From: CBFDBF01 sp050304615
GTDB lineage: Bacteria; Pseudomonadota; Gammaproteobacteria; Chromatiales; Chromatiaceae
Reading direction: 5' to 3'
Assembly (NCBI GenBank): GCA_050304615.1
Contig: JBNLDW010000002.1
Coordinates: forward strand, 17,570-81,569
DNA: 64,000 bases
This document shows positions 42,161-51,196 of this stretch, one piece after another; the stretch's first letter is position 1, and each line of letters begins with the position of its first letter. The position numbers and the translations under genes were made by a program. A model generated the notes under the pieces. The model made no database searches, was not told the DNA's origin, and worked only from the letters and a program-made list of their open reading frames with translations.

Positions 42161-44991
42161 CAGGCAAACCCTCTCGGCTCACCGTTGCCATCAATATTAT
42201 CTACACAACGGCTACACAGTTGCGGATGGTCAGGATCGCCACCTACATCCTCACGATGATGCCAGCAACGCTCGCACTTGGCGTAGCTGGACGCGGTTAC
42301 CTGCACGAATAGTCCATCCATCTCTGTCCCTTTCGCTGCGGCTGGCTTCTCGGAAACCGGATGCAACCTAGCATATGATGTGATCAGTACGAAGCGCAAC
42401 TCATCCTGCAGCTTGGACAGGGCGGAATGTAGCTCGCCGTCGCAATATAGATCCACCTCAGCATCCAGCGAGGAGCCTATGGCGCCCTCCTTGCGAGCTG
42501 CTTCCAGCTGTTTGCTCACCTCGGTACGCACCTTAATGACCTGCCTCCAGAACGCATGATCACAGGGACCGGCAACGTCCAGCTCAAGCAATCCCTCATA
42601 CCAGGTCTGGGTAAATACCGTTGTCCCTTCGTCGTGCCCAGGGATATGCCGCCAGATCTCTTCTGCGGTAAAGCTTAGGATCGGCGCCAGCCAGCGCGCC
42701 ATCGCCTCTACGATATGGTACATGGCAGTCTGACAGGAGCGCCGCGCCAAGCTATCCTCCTGGGTGGTGTACTGGCGATCCTTGATAATATCGAGATAGA
42801 ACCCGCCCATCTCGTTGACACAGAAGTTCTGCACCTTTTGGTAGATTAGATGGAACTGGTAGTCACTATAGGCTGCAACAACCTCCTGCTGTAGCTGCCC
42901 CGCCCGATCCACTGCCCAGCGATCCAGTTCGAGCATATCAGCCGGGGCCACCAGATTCAGCTGTGGATCAAAGCCATTTAGATTGGCCAGCAGAAAACGG
43001 GTGGTGTTGCGAATACGGCGGTAGGCATCAGAGGTGCGCTTGAGGATCTCATCAGAAACACTCATCTCCCCGCGATAATCGGTGGCCGCCACCCAGAGAC
43101 GGATGATATCTGCCCCCAGGTTTTTCATCACCTTCTGTGGAGCAACCACGTTACCCCTCGACTTGGACATCTTCTCGCCCTTCTCATCCACGGTAAAACC
43201 GTGGGTCAACACCTCCTTGTAGGGGGCGCTACCAGACATGGCAACCGAGGTCAGCAGGGATGACTGAAACCAGCCGCGGTGTTGATCCGAGCCCTCCAGA
43301 TAGAGGTCGGCAGGCGCATATAGTCCTTCCCTCTGCTCCAGCACACAGGCATGAGTCACGCCAGAGTCAAACCAGACATCCAGGGTGTCAGCCACCTTCT
43401 CATACTCTGCGGCGTCAGCTCCCAGTAGCTCCTCCGGCTGCAGCGAGAACCAGGCCTCTACACCGGCCTGCTCCACCAGCGTTGCCACCTCTTCGATTAG
43501 CCGTGGGGTCTCTGGATGCAGCTCTCCGGTTGCCTTGTGTATAAACAGCGTGATTGGCACACCCCAGGTGCGTTGCCGGGAGATACACCAGTCGGGGCGT
43601 CCATCTACCATCCCCTCGATCCGAGCCCGCCCCCAATCCGGTAACCATTTGACCTTGCCAATCTCTTGCATTGCCGCCTGACGCAAGCCGTTCTGCTCCA
43701 TCCCGATAAACCACTGTGGGGTGGCGCGAAAGATGATGGGGGTCTTGTGACGCCAGCAGTGTGGATAGCTGTGGGTAAGGCGTGCCTGCTGAATAAGCGT
43801 GCCCCTCTCCTGCAGGGTGGCTATCACCTTCTCATTGGCCTTGAACACATACTCACCGGCAAACAACTCCGTGCCCTCGACAAAACAGCCGCTACCGTCC
43901 ACCGGATTATCTACCGGCAGGTTGTAACGCTGACCAACAATAAAGTCGTCCACACCGTGACCCGGAGCAGTATGGACAGCCCCGGTACCAGCATCCAGGG
44001 TGACATGCTCACCGAGGATGACCGGCACCTCGCGCGCATAAAAACAGTGTTGTAGCTTTAGCCCCTCAAAGGCGGAACCCAGACCAGAGGCGATAATCTG
44101 GTACTCCTCAATCCCCCAGCGATCCACGGTCGCTTGCAGCAAGCCCTTGGCCAACAACAGGCGTTCTTTGCCGTTGGCGCCATCGTGCTGTATTAGTACA
44201 TACTCCAGATCACCATTCAGGGCCACCGCCTGGTTGGCCGGTAGTGTCCATGGGGTGGTGGTCCAGATCGCCATGGAGATGGGGCCTTCTCCCACCCCTG
44301 CTGAAACGTTATCGCAACGCGCCAACAGCTCATCTGGATCGAGCACCAGAAAGCGCACATCAATGGCGAATGACTCCTTGTCCTCATACTCCACCTCAGC
44401 CTCAGCCAGGGCGGAGCCGCAATCGGTACACCAGTGGACTGGCTTGTAGCCCTTCTGCACATGCCCATTCTCTACGATACGTCCGAGGGAACGGATGATC
44501 TCTGCCTCAAACCCAAAATCCATTGTCAGGTAGGGATTCTCCCACTCACCCAACACCCCCAGACGCTTAAAATCCAGACGCTGCCGCTCCACCTGCTTGG
44601 CGGCGTAATCACGACACGCCTCACGAAACCCAGCGGCGCTCACCTTGCGTCCAGGCTTGCCGATCTTCTTTTCCACCTGCAGCTCTATCGGCAGACCATG
44701 GCAGTCCCAACCAGGCACATATGGGGCATCAAAACCATCCAGAGTACGGCTCTTTACAATAATATCCTTCAACACCTTGTTGACGGCATGGCCAATATGG
44801 ATCTCCCCATTGGCATATGGAGGACCATCATGCAGGATAAATTTAGGCCGTCCGGCACAGGCCTCACGGATCTGCTGATATAGCCCAGACTCCTCCCACT
44901 GCCGTAGCATCTCAGGCTCACGCTGCGCCAGACTGCCCTTCATCGGAAAGGTGGTTTTTGGAAGGTTCAGGGTATCTTTATAATCGGTCAC
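42160..44991 (-). CDS. ileS: Isoleucyl-tRNA synthetase
   Basis: Charges tRNA-Ile. The 943-residue class I enzyme starts with GTG (GGAG upstream). It has the HIGH motif in PYANGEIHIGHAVNKVLKD, the CP1 editing domain with TTPWTLPANQA, the KMSKS motif in VDEKGEKMSKSRGN, an anticodon-binding domain and a C-terminal zinc site (CERCWHHRE with LCSRCVDN). Length and order are standard. Confidence 0.98.
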   Translation of the reverse strand: MTDYKDTLNLPKTTFPMKGSLAQREPEMLRQWEESGLYQQIREACAGRPKFILHDGPPYANGEIHIGHAVNKVLKDIIVKSRTLDGFDAPYVPGWDCHGLPIELQVEKKIGKPGRKVSAAGFREACRDYAAKQVERQRLDFKRLGVLGEWENPYLTMDFGFEAEIIRSLGRIVENGHVQKGYKPVHWCTDCGSALAEAEVEYEDKESFAIDVRFLVLDPDELLARCDNVSAGVGEGPISMAIWTTTPWTLPANQAVALNGDLEYVLIQHDGANGKERLLLAKGLLQATVDRWGIEEYQIIASGLGSAFEGLKLQHCFYAREVPVILGEHVTLDAGTGAVHTAPGHGVDDFIVGQRYNLPVDNPVDGSGCFVEGTELFAGEYVFKANEKVIATLQERGTLIQQARLTHSYPHCWRHKTPIIFRATPQWFIGMEQNGLRQAAMQEIGKVKWLPDWGRARIEGMVDGRPDWCISRQRTWGVPITLFIHKATGELHPETPRLIEEVATLVEQAGVEAWFSLQPEELLGADAAEYEKVADTLDVWFDSGVTHACVLEQREGLYAPADLYLEGSDQHRGWFQSSLLTSVAMSGSAPYKEVLTHGFTVDEKGEKMSKSRGNVVAPQKVMKNLGADIIRLWVAATDYRGEMSVSDEILKRTSDAYRRIRNTTRFLLANLNGFDPQLNLVAPADMLELDRWAVDRAGQLQQEVVAAYSDYQFHLIYQKVQNFCVNEMGGFYLDIIKDRQYTTQEDSLARRSCQTAMYHIVEAMARWLAPILSFTAEEIWRHIPGHDEGTTVFTQTWYEGLLELDVAGPCDHAFWRQVIKVRTEVSKQLEAARKEGAIGSSLDAEVDLYCDGELHSALSKLQDELRFVLITSYARLHPVSEKPAAAKGTEMDGLFVQVTASSYAKCERCWHHREDVGGDPDHPQLCSRCVDNIDGNGEPRGFA

Positions 44992-45003
44992 TACTACTCC
45001 TCA

Positions 45004-45933
45004 TCAGGTATCGCTAAAATACTCCCGTGCCGCAGCAACATCCAACTTGATCTGTTGACCCAGCTGCTCAAGGGATTCGAAGCGCTGCTCCGGCCGCAGT
45101 TTTTTGCAGAACTCCACCTCTAAATGCTTACCATAGATATTGCGGGAAAAGTCAAATAGATGCACCTCCAGCAGATGACGGTCATCACCATCCACCGTAG
45201 GGCGGTTGCCGATATTGGCCACCCCCGATCTTGGCTCACCCAGCCCATAGACCATCACGGCGTAGACCCCGTGCAGTGGACTCACCCTGCGATGCAGGTT
45301 GAGATTGGCTGTAGGGAACCCTATGGCGCGCCCCCTCTCGTCCCCGTGGGCCACGCGCCCACATATGCGGTAGGGGCGGCCAAGATTATGTTCCGCCACC
45401 CGCATGTCTCCACGAGAGAGTGCCTCACGGATCCGGGTACTGCTAACCCGCTCCTCTCCCAGTAGAAAGGTATTCATATTCTCTACGATAAAGGCGTGCT
45501 GATGCCCCACCTGGCGTAACATCTCTATATCACCGGCACGCTCCCGACCAAACCTGAAGTCATCGCCCACAAAGAGGTACCTGACCCCCAGGCCATCCAC
45601 CAGTAGCTCCTGCACAAAATCGCCAGCCTCCATGGCGGCCATCTTGGCCCCGAACTCCAGTAGCACCACCCGATTGATCCCGGCATCCTTGATCGCCTTC
45701 AGCTTCTCCCTCATCCTTGTCAGCCTGGCCGGTGCATCCTGAGGGGCAAAGAACTCCATCGGCTGTGGCTCAAAGGTAACTACCGCAGTGGGCAGGCCCA
45801 AGTCCGCCCCCCTCTCCCGCAGGTGGCGAAATACCGCCTGATGGCCGAGGTGCACCCCATCAAAATTACCGATGGTGGCCACGCAACCCCGATGCTCAGG
45901 ACGTAAATTGTGTAAACCGCGAATAATCTGCAT
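45004..45933 (-). CDS. ribF: Bifunctional riboflavin kinase / FMN adenylyltransferase
   Basis: Makes FMN and FAD from riboflavin. The 309-residue protein has an adenylyltransferase domain (GNFDGVHLGHQAVFRHLRE near residue 23; FVGDDFRFGRERAGD; RVSSTRIREALSRGDM) and a C-terminal riboflavin kinase domain (GFPTANLNLHRRVSPLHGVY; VANIGNRPTVDG). The start is at 45933; the upstream extension to 45984 overlaps murJ and is unlike the family. The gene lies 12 bases before ileS. Confidence 0.96.
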   Translation of the reverse strand: MQIIRGLHNLRPEHRGCVATIGNFDGVHLGHQAVFRHLRERGADLGLPTAVVTFEPQPMEFFAPQDAPARLTRMREKLKAIKDAGINRVVLLEFGAKMAAMEAGDFVQELLVDGLGVRYLFVGDDFRFGRERAGDIEMLRQVGHQHAFIVENMNTFLLGEERVSSTRIREALSRGDMRVAEHNLGRPYRICGRVAHGDERGRAIGFPTANLNLHRRVSPLHGVYAVMVYGLGEPRSGVANIGNRPTVDGDDRHLLEVHLFDFSRNIYGKHLEVEFCKKLRPEQRFESLEQLGQQIKLDVAAAREYFSDT

Positions 45934-45980
45934 GGAAACCGAATAAATCCAAAACCGTGAATTATATGTGAAGTTCCCGA

Positions 45981-47534
45981 TCAAGTCCCTTTCTGAATGG
46001 TTTCGTGTGCCAGAAAATGGTTACGCCGAATGCCCAACAGATAGAGCACAATAAAATAGATGGCCCCTCCGGCCAAAACCCAGCCAAGCAGGGCCAGGGC
46101 GCGCTCCCATATGCTGGTACCGAGCCAGCTATCCAGACTGCCCACGCCCCAGTAGAGCAGCAGCCCCATCGCAACCGAGGCAACCAGTCCGCGCAGTATG
46201 AGCCAGCCCCAATCCGACTCGGGGTGATAAACCCCCTCCCGACGCAGGCCACGAAACAGCAGGGTAGCATTGAGGCAGGCGGAGAGTGTGGTGGCCAACG
46301 CCAGTCCAGCATGGGCCAAAGGGAAGACCAGGATGATATTGAGCACCATATTGGTGACCATGGATATGACAGCGATCTTGACCGGGGTCTTGGTATCCTG
46401 CCGCGCGTAGTAACCGGGGGCCAACACCTTGATCAGGATAAACGGCACCAGCCCCAGAGAGTAGGCCATGAGGCTGCGCTGCGACATGGCCACATCGGTC
46501 GCATCGAATACCGCCGATTGGAATAGTGTGGCGATCATTGGGCCTGCCAACAGCAATAATCCGACGGCCGCCGGTAGCCCCAGTAGCAACACCCAGCGCA
46601 GCGCCCAGTTCAACGTCTGGGAGAATCCCTCGGTAGACTCTGCGGCATGTTTATGTGACAGGCTGGGCAGAATAACCGTGGCCAGGGCGATCCCCAGGAT
46701 GCCCAGGGGGAACTCCATCAGCCGGTCGGAGTAATAGAGCCAGGAGATAGATCCCTCCTGCAGAAAAGAGGCGATCAACACATCCAGTAGCAGATTTATC
46801 TGGGTGACAGAGACCCCAAATATGGCCGGCAACATCAGTTTCATGATGCGCCGCACTCCCTCATCTTTGGGCGCAAAGCGAAATCTTGGCAGTAGTTTCA
46901 ATTGCTGCAAAAAAGGCAGCTGAAACGCAAACTGGAGGATACCGGCAATCAGCACCCCCCAGGCCAGGGCGGTGATAGGCTCGGTCATCAAGGGCGACAA
47001 CCAGAGGGCAGAGACAATCAGTACCACGTTTAGCAGTACCGGGGTGAAGGCAGAAACACCAAAACGGCCGTATGTGTTGAGTATTCCCCCGGCAAAGGCG
47101 GTTAGGGAAATAAATAGGAGATAGGGAAATGTGAGCCGTAACATATCAGCGGCCAACTCTAGTTTCCCCTCGGTACCGATAAAACCGGGGGCAAACAGCA
47201 TCACCAATAGCGGCGCCCCCAGTACCCCGATCAGGGTGACTATAAGTAGTATCCCACCCAGGGTACCGGCTACATGGTCGACCAGCTGTTTTAGCTCAGG
47301 AAAACTGCGCTTGCCCTTGTATTCGGCCAAGATCGGAATAAAGGCGACCGAAAATGAGCCCTCAGCAAACAGGCGGCGCCAGAAATTTGGGATCTTGAAG
47401 GCGACAAAAAAGGCATCCGTCTTGGCATCGGCACCAAATACATGCGCCAATACCAGATCGCGCGCGAAACCGAGCAACCGCGAAAGCAGGGTGTTAGAGC
47501 CGACCTTGGTCAGCGATTTCAATAGAGAGGCCAG
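45981..47534 (-). CDS. murJ: Lipid II flippase MurJ
   Basis: Flips lipid II across the inner membrane for cell-wall growth. The MOP-superfamily protein has about 14 helices and shows SNTLLSRLLGFARDLVLAHV near the start, TDAFFVAFKIPNFWRRLFAE, AILGV-type FGVSVTQINLLLD, YYSDRLMEFPLGILGIALA and KVLAPGYYARQDTKTPVK. By homology the protein begins near LASLLKSL. No ATG or GTG is there; the codon is CTG at 47534 with AAGGA seven bases upstream. The frame is open to 47705, but those residues look non-coding. A rare CTG start or a missed base is possible. Confidence 0.9.
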   Translation of the reverse strand: MASLLKSLTKVGSNTLLSRLLGFARDLVLAHVFGADAKTDAFFVAFKIPNFWRRLFAEGSFSVAFIPILAEYKGKRSFPELKQLVDHVAGTLGGILLIVTLIGVLGAPLLVMLFAPGFIGTEGKLELAADMLRLTFPYLLFISLTAFAGGILNTYGRFGVSAFTPVLLNVVLIVSALWLSPLMTEPITALAWGVLIAGILQFAFQLPFLQQLKLLPRFRFAPKDEGVRRIMKLMLPAIFGVSVTQINLLLDVLIASFLQEGSISWLYYSDRLMEFPLGILGIALATVILPSLSHKHAAESTEGFSQTLNWALRWVLLLGLPAAVGLLLLAGPMIATLFQSAVFDATDVAMSQRSLMAYSLGLVPFILIKVLAPGYYARQDTKTPVKIAVISMVTNMVLNIILVFPLAHAGLALATTLSACLNATLLFRGLRREGVYHPESDWGWLILRGLVASVAMGLLLYWGVGSLDSWLGTSIWERALALLGWVLAGGAIYFIVLYLLGIRRNHFLAHETIQKGT

Positions 47535-47738
47535 GTTGTTGTCCTTACGATCATTAGATATTTGCCATATCCTGACACAGTAGACGGAAATGTCTATGTT
47601 AAGGAGGATCTTATCAAGACTGTCTGTTCCACTCCCCCTCCTCACCTCCCCCGTAAACGGGGGAGGGATGTGAGAGCAGGCGCAACATGTAGGGGTAGAG
47701 GCCAATCGGCATCCCTCAATCCTGGGCGGAACTCACTA

Positions 47739-47767
47739 TTGACAAATAGGGCTCCAGCCCGCAAAAT
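47739..47767 (+). promoter_or_regulatory. Promoter of rpsT
   Basis: A perfect -35 TTGACA (47739-47744), a 17-base spacer and -10 CAAAAT (47762-47767) lie 45 bases before the rpsT start. Confidence 0.7.
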
Positions 47768-47811
47768 GCTGCGTTCTTTTAGGCATTAACCCTATTTTTT
47801 GGAGATCGATT

Positions 47812-48072
47812 TTGGCCAATACTTTACAAGCCCGCAAACGCGCACGGCAGGCAGAAAAGCATCGCCAGCACAACAGTGCCCAGCGTAGCGCCATGCGCAC
47901 CACGGTTAAGAACGTGGTAAAAGCAATTGATGCTGGCAACAAGGAAGCTGCTACCGAGGCTTATAAGCTGGCGGTTCCAGTGCTGGACCGCGCTGCCAAT
48001 CGTGGTCTAATCCACAAGAACAAGGCTGCTCGTCATAAGAGCCGACTGAATACGCAGATACAGACGTTGTAA
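47812..48072 (+). CDS. rpsT: 30S ribosomal protein S20
   Basis: An 86-residue primary 16S-rRNA-binding protein (ANTLQARKRARQAEKHRQHN at the start, AMRTTVKNVVKAIDAGNK, ANRGLIHKNKAARHKSRL at the end). It starts with TTG, after GGAG, as in E. coli where the rare start is part of autoregulation. Divergent from murJ; followed by a strong terminator. Confidence 0.97.
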   Translation: MANTLQARKRARQAEKHRQHNSAQRSAMRTTVKNVVKAIDAGNKEAATEAYKLAVPVLDRAANRGLIHKNKAARHKSRLNTQIQTL

Positions 48073-48091
48073 CCCAACCCATCTGTGTAAC

Positions 48092-48120
48092 AAAAAAACC
48101 GGCCACAAGCCGGTTTTTTT
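48092..48120 (+). terminator. Intrinsic terminator of rpsT
   Basis: CCGGC and GCCGG arms flanked by seven A and seven T (stem AAAAAAACCGGC / GCCGGTTTTTTT, loop CACAA). Confidence 0.92.
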
Positions 48121-48169
48121 CTGCCCGTAGGATGCTGGGGCTTTGGCCTGCAGCCTCGCCTACCCATAT

Positions 48170-48660
48170 TGGGAATTAATTTCGTGGCATGTTCAACCTG
48201 CGGGGTATTCAGGGTCGGGTAACTATTTTCGCAGCCTTATTATCTCAAACACTTTTTTACCTTCATTGCACTGGCTGCGAGTTACTTTCTTTTGGCGTCC
48301 AAAAGAAAGTAACCAAAGAAAATGACGCCCGACGACTTGCCCTTCGGGTTCCCTGCGCGCCTCACGATTTCAGGGGCTCCATCGACGGGCGATCCCTCGC
48401 CCGCGATGGAGGCGCCACTTCCCTGTGGCGCCCCTGCGGGCCCTGTCCCTCAATCGTTGCGGTACTCAGCTGCGTCAAACGGGGTTTGGGGTGGCCACCC
48501 TAATACCGTGTGTTCTGCCGAGCATCGCAGTTCCGTGAGGAGTAGGCCTGGAAGGGGCCGGCAGGGATGCCGGCCCTCTTCCGCGGGACAGGGATGTCCC
48601 GTCGGAGGAGCCCTGAACGGGACGAGAAGCGAAAACTGGGGTCGCTGTTATTACCGTGCT
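48170..48660 (+). repeat. Hairpin repeat family, long copy A (left inverted arm)
   Basis: Non-coding DNA. The part shared with copy B runs from about 48274 (GCTGCGAG) to 48530 (GAGCATCGCAG). It begins with a perfect 15-bp hairpin (GTTACTTTCTTTTGG 48281-48295 and its complement 48299-48313, 3-base loop). Then come ACGACTTGCCCTTCGGG, a second self-complementary zone (GGGCGATCCCTCGCCCGCGA with CCATCGACGGG) and GGAGGCGCCACTTCC. Upstream words (AATTTCGTGGCATGTTCAA) recur at 15.9 kb. Open frames here are shadows of the repeat. The rest of the gap to 48982 has no gene. Confidence 0.8.
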
Positions 48661-48982
48661 AGATAACATACTGTGGTATGCCTACCAGATTGAAACGCGG
48701 CTTGCGGGGCATGACTCACTTCCTTGTGAACAGTCCGTTGTAGTTGTTAGTTGATCGCAATGGCTATATTAGCGAGGACTATATTAGAAACAATTGCTCT
48801 CTGACCAGGTTTTTCTTTTAAGTTCAATAGTCTGGTAATCTCAAAAATTGTAGGGTAGGGTATAAAAACAAGGCAGGATGCTCTCCCAGTAATGGAATTC
48901 ATCCTTAACTTAATCTAAATGAGAATCGCTCTTCTGGCGGCATCTCTCAATATTGTTTCCAGATACATAATCAACTGTTAGT

Positions 48983-49462
48983 GTGAAAATGGAAATATCG
49001 TACAGAATTCCGAAAGCATATATGGTTCTAGCCTATGTTGTTGGAGTTGTCTCACTTTTGGGTGCATTTGGCTACCTAGACGACTCATTTCAACAGACAA
49101 CCTATACTCAAGGCCTATCTCTATTAATCTTTTTTGGTGCCGTTATATATTTTTACTTCACACCAAAAGATAGAAAAATAGTAGCCACTGAAACTAGTAT
49201 ATCCGTACCTAAGATTCTCTTTCCTCCTTATAAGACGATACGTTGCCGTTGGAAAGATATTGTCAGTTATAGAACTAAACGTGACGATCATGGAAATGAA
49301 ACACTCATTCTTACAACAAGATCAGGAAACATAAAGATAAACAGCTTATTCTGCATAAAAGATCCTGAAGTCTCATATACTTTGATTTCATATGAAGCAC
49401 TTTATGTATACATATTCGAGCAGATAGAACGTGCCAAATCAGGGAAAATTGAACACCCATAA
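48983..49462 (+). CDS. AT-rich membrane protein of unknown function, PH-like
   Basis: A 159-residue protein. GTG at 48983 or ATG at 48989 may be the start; the ribosome site is weak. Two membrane helices (about 13-30 and 42-58) are followed by a soluble beta-rich domain (ETSISVPKILFPPYKTIRCR; WKDIVSYRTKRDD; TLILTTRSGNIKIN) that looks like a bacterial PH domain. Base composition is clearly more AT-rich than neighbours, and the gene is framed by two inverted copies of the hairpin repeat, suggesting acquisition or mobilisation as a unit. Confidence 0.65.
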   Translation: MKMEISYRIPKAYMVLAYVVGVVSLLGAFGYLDDSFQQTTYTQGLSLLIFFGAVIYFYFTPKDRKIVATETSISVPKILFPPYKTIRCRWKDIVSYRTKRDDHGNETLILTTRSGNIKINSLFCIKDPEVSYTLISYEALYVYIFEQIERAKSGKIEHP

Positions 49463-49674
49463 CTTGGTATCTGTATAAATAAAACCGAAGAAAAATTTGG
49501 TTCGAAACACAGTTTTCGCTAATATACTACAGCCACTTGTATATCGCCTGCCTCTCCTCTACACGCGGTCGTCCTGATAATCCCGGTCGAACCTGACGCC
49601 GTAACATCACCTCTATTTTGTCTTTGAAGTCTTCCCGGCCAGCAATAGTTCAATTTTTCTTCGACGCCGGTTTT

Positions 49675-49936
49675 GCCTGCGATGCTTGGCGGAACACACG
49701 GTATTAGGGTGGCCACCCCAAACCCGTTCGACGCAGCCGAGCACCGCAACGCTTGAAGGAATAGGCCCGTAGGGGCGCCACATGGAAGTGGCGCCTCCAT
49801 CGCGGGCGAGGGATCGCCCGTCGATGGAGCCCCTGAGGGCGTGAGGAGCGCAGGGTACCCGTAGGGCAAGTCGTCGGGCACGTTTTTCTTTCGTCCCTTT
49901 CTTTTACGTGCATAAAAGAAAGGGACTCGTGACCAT
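49675..49936 (-). repeat. Hairpin repeat family, long copy B (right inverted arm)
   Basis: The reverse complement of copy A at roughly 85-90% identity by eye, including ACGACTTGCCC, CCATCGACGGGCGATCCCTC and GGAGGCGCCACTTCC. The terminal hairpin is GTCCCTTTCTTTTA (49893-49906) with its complement at 49913-49926 (6-base loop). The outer stem bases differ from copy A but remain paired. No gene in 49463-50032. Confidence 0.8.
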
Positions 49937-50013
49937 TCGTCAATAGTCAAAACAAGAACTCAAACCAGACAGGTCACGAAATTTGTTACCTACAGCTGAA
50001 TATCCAGGGAGCA

Positions 50014-50034
50014 AAAGGCCGGACCACGGCCTTT
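50014..50034 (-). terminator. Candidate terminator at the proB stop
   Basis: AAAGGCCG and CGGCCTTT arms with a 5-base loop overlap the proB stop codon; on the minus strand only TTTTG follows. Confidence 0.55.
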
Positions 50035-51157
50035 AAACCAGAACAAGATTATCCCTATGGATAAGCTCCTCCTCATCCACATATCCCAAAATCTCAGCTA
50101 TCTTGCTGCTGGGCTGACCCTTGATACGATCCGTCTCCACGGCATCATAGTTTACTAGGCCACGAGCTATCTCCCTGCCCTGGCCATCCACGCAGGAGAC
50201 CACCTCACCCCGGGCAAAGGTGCCGCTCACCCTAGTGACCCCTACCGCCAGCAGGCTGCTGCCACGCTGTTGCAGTACATCCACGGCGCCACTATCCAGC
50301 ACCAGCTGACCGCGCACCAGTAGATGGCTTGCCAGCCACTGCTTGCGAGCGGCCTGGGAGCCCTGTACCGGCAGCAGCATAGTGCCTATATCCTCACCCT
50401 TTGCCAGACGTGTCAGCACGCCTTCTGTGGCACCGGGGGCGATTATAGTTGCAGTACCTGAACGAGCGGCAAGACGTGCAGCCCGTACCTTGGTGACCAT
50501 GCCGCCAAGGCCAGTGCGGCTGCCACTAGCGGTAGCCGCGCTATCCAGTTCAGGACTATCCACCCGGCTGTCGGCAAGCAGGGATGCGTTGGGATTTTGC
50601 CGGGGATCGCTATCAAACAGTCCATCCTGATCGGTCAACAAAACCAGCAGGTCGGCCTCGACCAGATTGGCCACCAGGGCAGCCAAGGTATCATTATCGC
50701 CAAAGCGTAGTTCATCATTGGCCACCGTATCGTTCTCATTGACTACCGGCACTACTCCCAGCTGCAATAGGGTAGATAGCGTGCTACGGGCATTGAGATA
50801 GCGCTTCCGATCGGTAAGGTCGTCGTGGGTAAGCAGGATCTGCGCAGTATGCAGGCCGCGCTTTTTGAAACAGGTCTCATAGGCCCGAATCAGCCCCATC
50901 TGGCCAATAGCCGCAGCGGCCTGTAGCTCATGCAGTGTCTGTGGACGTCTCTCCCAGCCCATACGGCTCATCCCCTCAGCGACCGCGCCTGAAGAGACCA
51001 GCACCAGCTCTTTGCCGGCCAGAACCCATTCGGCCATTTGCTCCACCCATGAGGAGAGACGCTCCTGCGCCAGCCCCTTGCCATCAGCGGTAAGCAGGGC
51101 ACTGCCGATCTTTACCACCCAGCGGTTGGTAGCGGGAATGTGTTTACGTGAGATCAT
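50033..51157 (-). CDS. proB: Glutamate 5-kinase
   Basis: Phosphorylates glutamate in proline synthesis and is normally feedback-inhibited by proline. The 374-residue protein has the amino-acid kinase domain (WVVKIGSALLTADGKGLAQE; LVLVSSGAVAEGM; VNENDTVANDELRFGDNDTL; LLTDQDGLFDSDPR) and a C-terminal PUA domain (RGQLVLDSGAVDVLQQRGSS). Full length. It follows obgE by 39 bases; obgE-proB is a usual gammaproteobacterial pair. proA is not in the window. Confidence 0.97.
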   Translation of the reverse strand: MISRKHIPATNRWVVKIGSALLTADGKGLAQERLSSWVEQMAEWVLAGKELVLVSSGAVAEGMSRMGWERRPQTLHELQAAAAIGQMGLIRAYETCFKKRGLHTAQILLTHDDLTDRKRYLNARSTLSTLLQLGVVPVVNENDTVANDELRFGDNDTLAALVANLVEADLLVLLTDQDGLFDSDPRQNPNASLLADSRVDSPELDSAATASGSRTGLGGMVTKVRAARLAARSGTATIIAPGATEGVLTRLAKGEDIGTMLLPVQGSQAARKQWLASHLLVRGQLVLDSGAVDVLQQRGSSLLAVGVTRVSGTFARGEVVSCVDGQGREIARGLVNYDAVETDRIKGQPSSKIAEILGYVDEEELIHRDNLVLV

Positions 51158-51196
51158 GTTGTGATTGTAATGCTTCCTAGTTGTAGAGCATAGCGC

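Noticed and set aside
48322..48666. Pro/Gly/Arg-rich frames in the repeat at 48.3-48.7 kb and their relatives at 49.5-49.95 kb
   Set aside because: They are translations of the non-coding inverted repeat; similar frames appear in both orientations.
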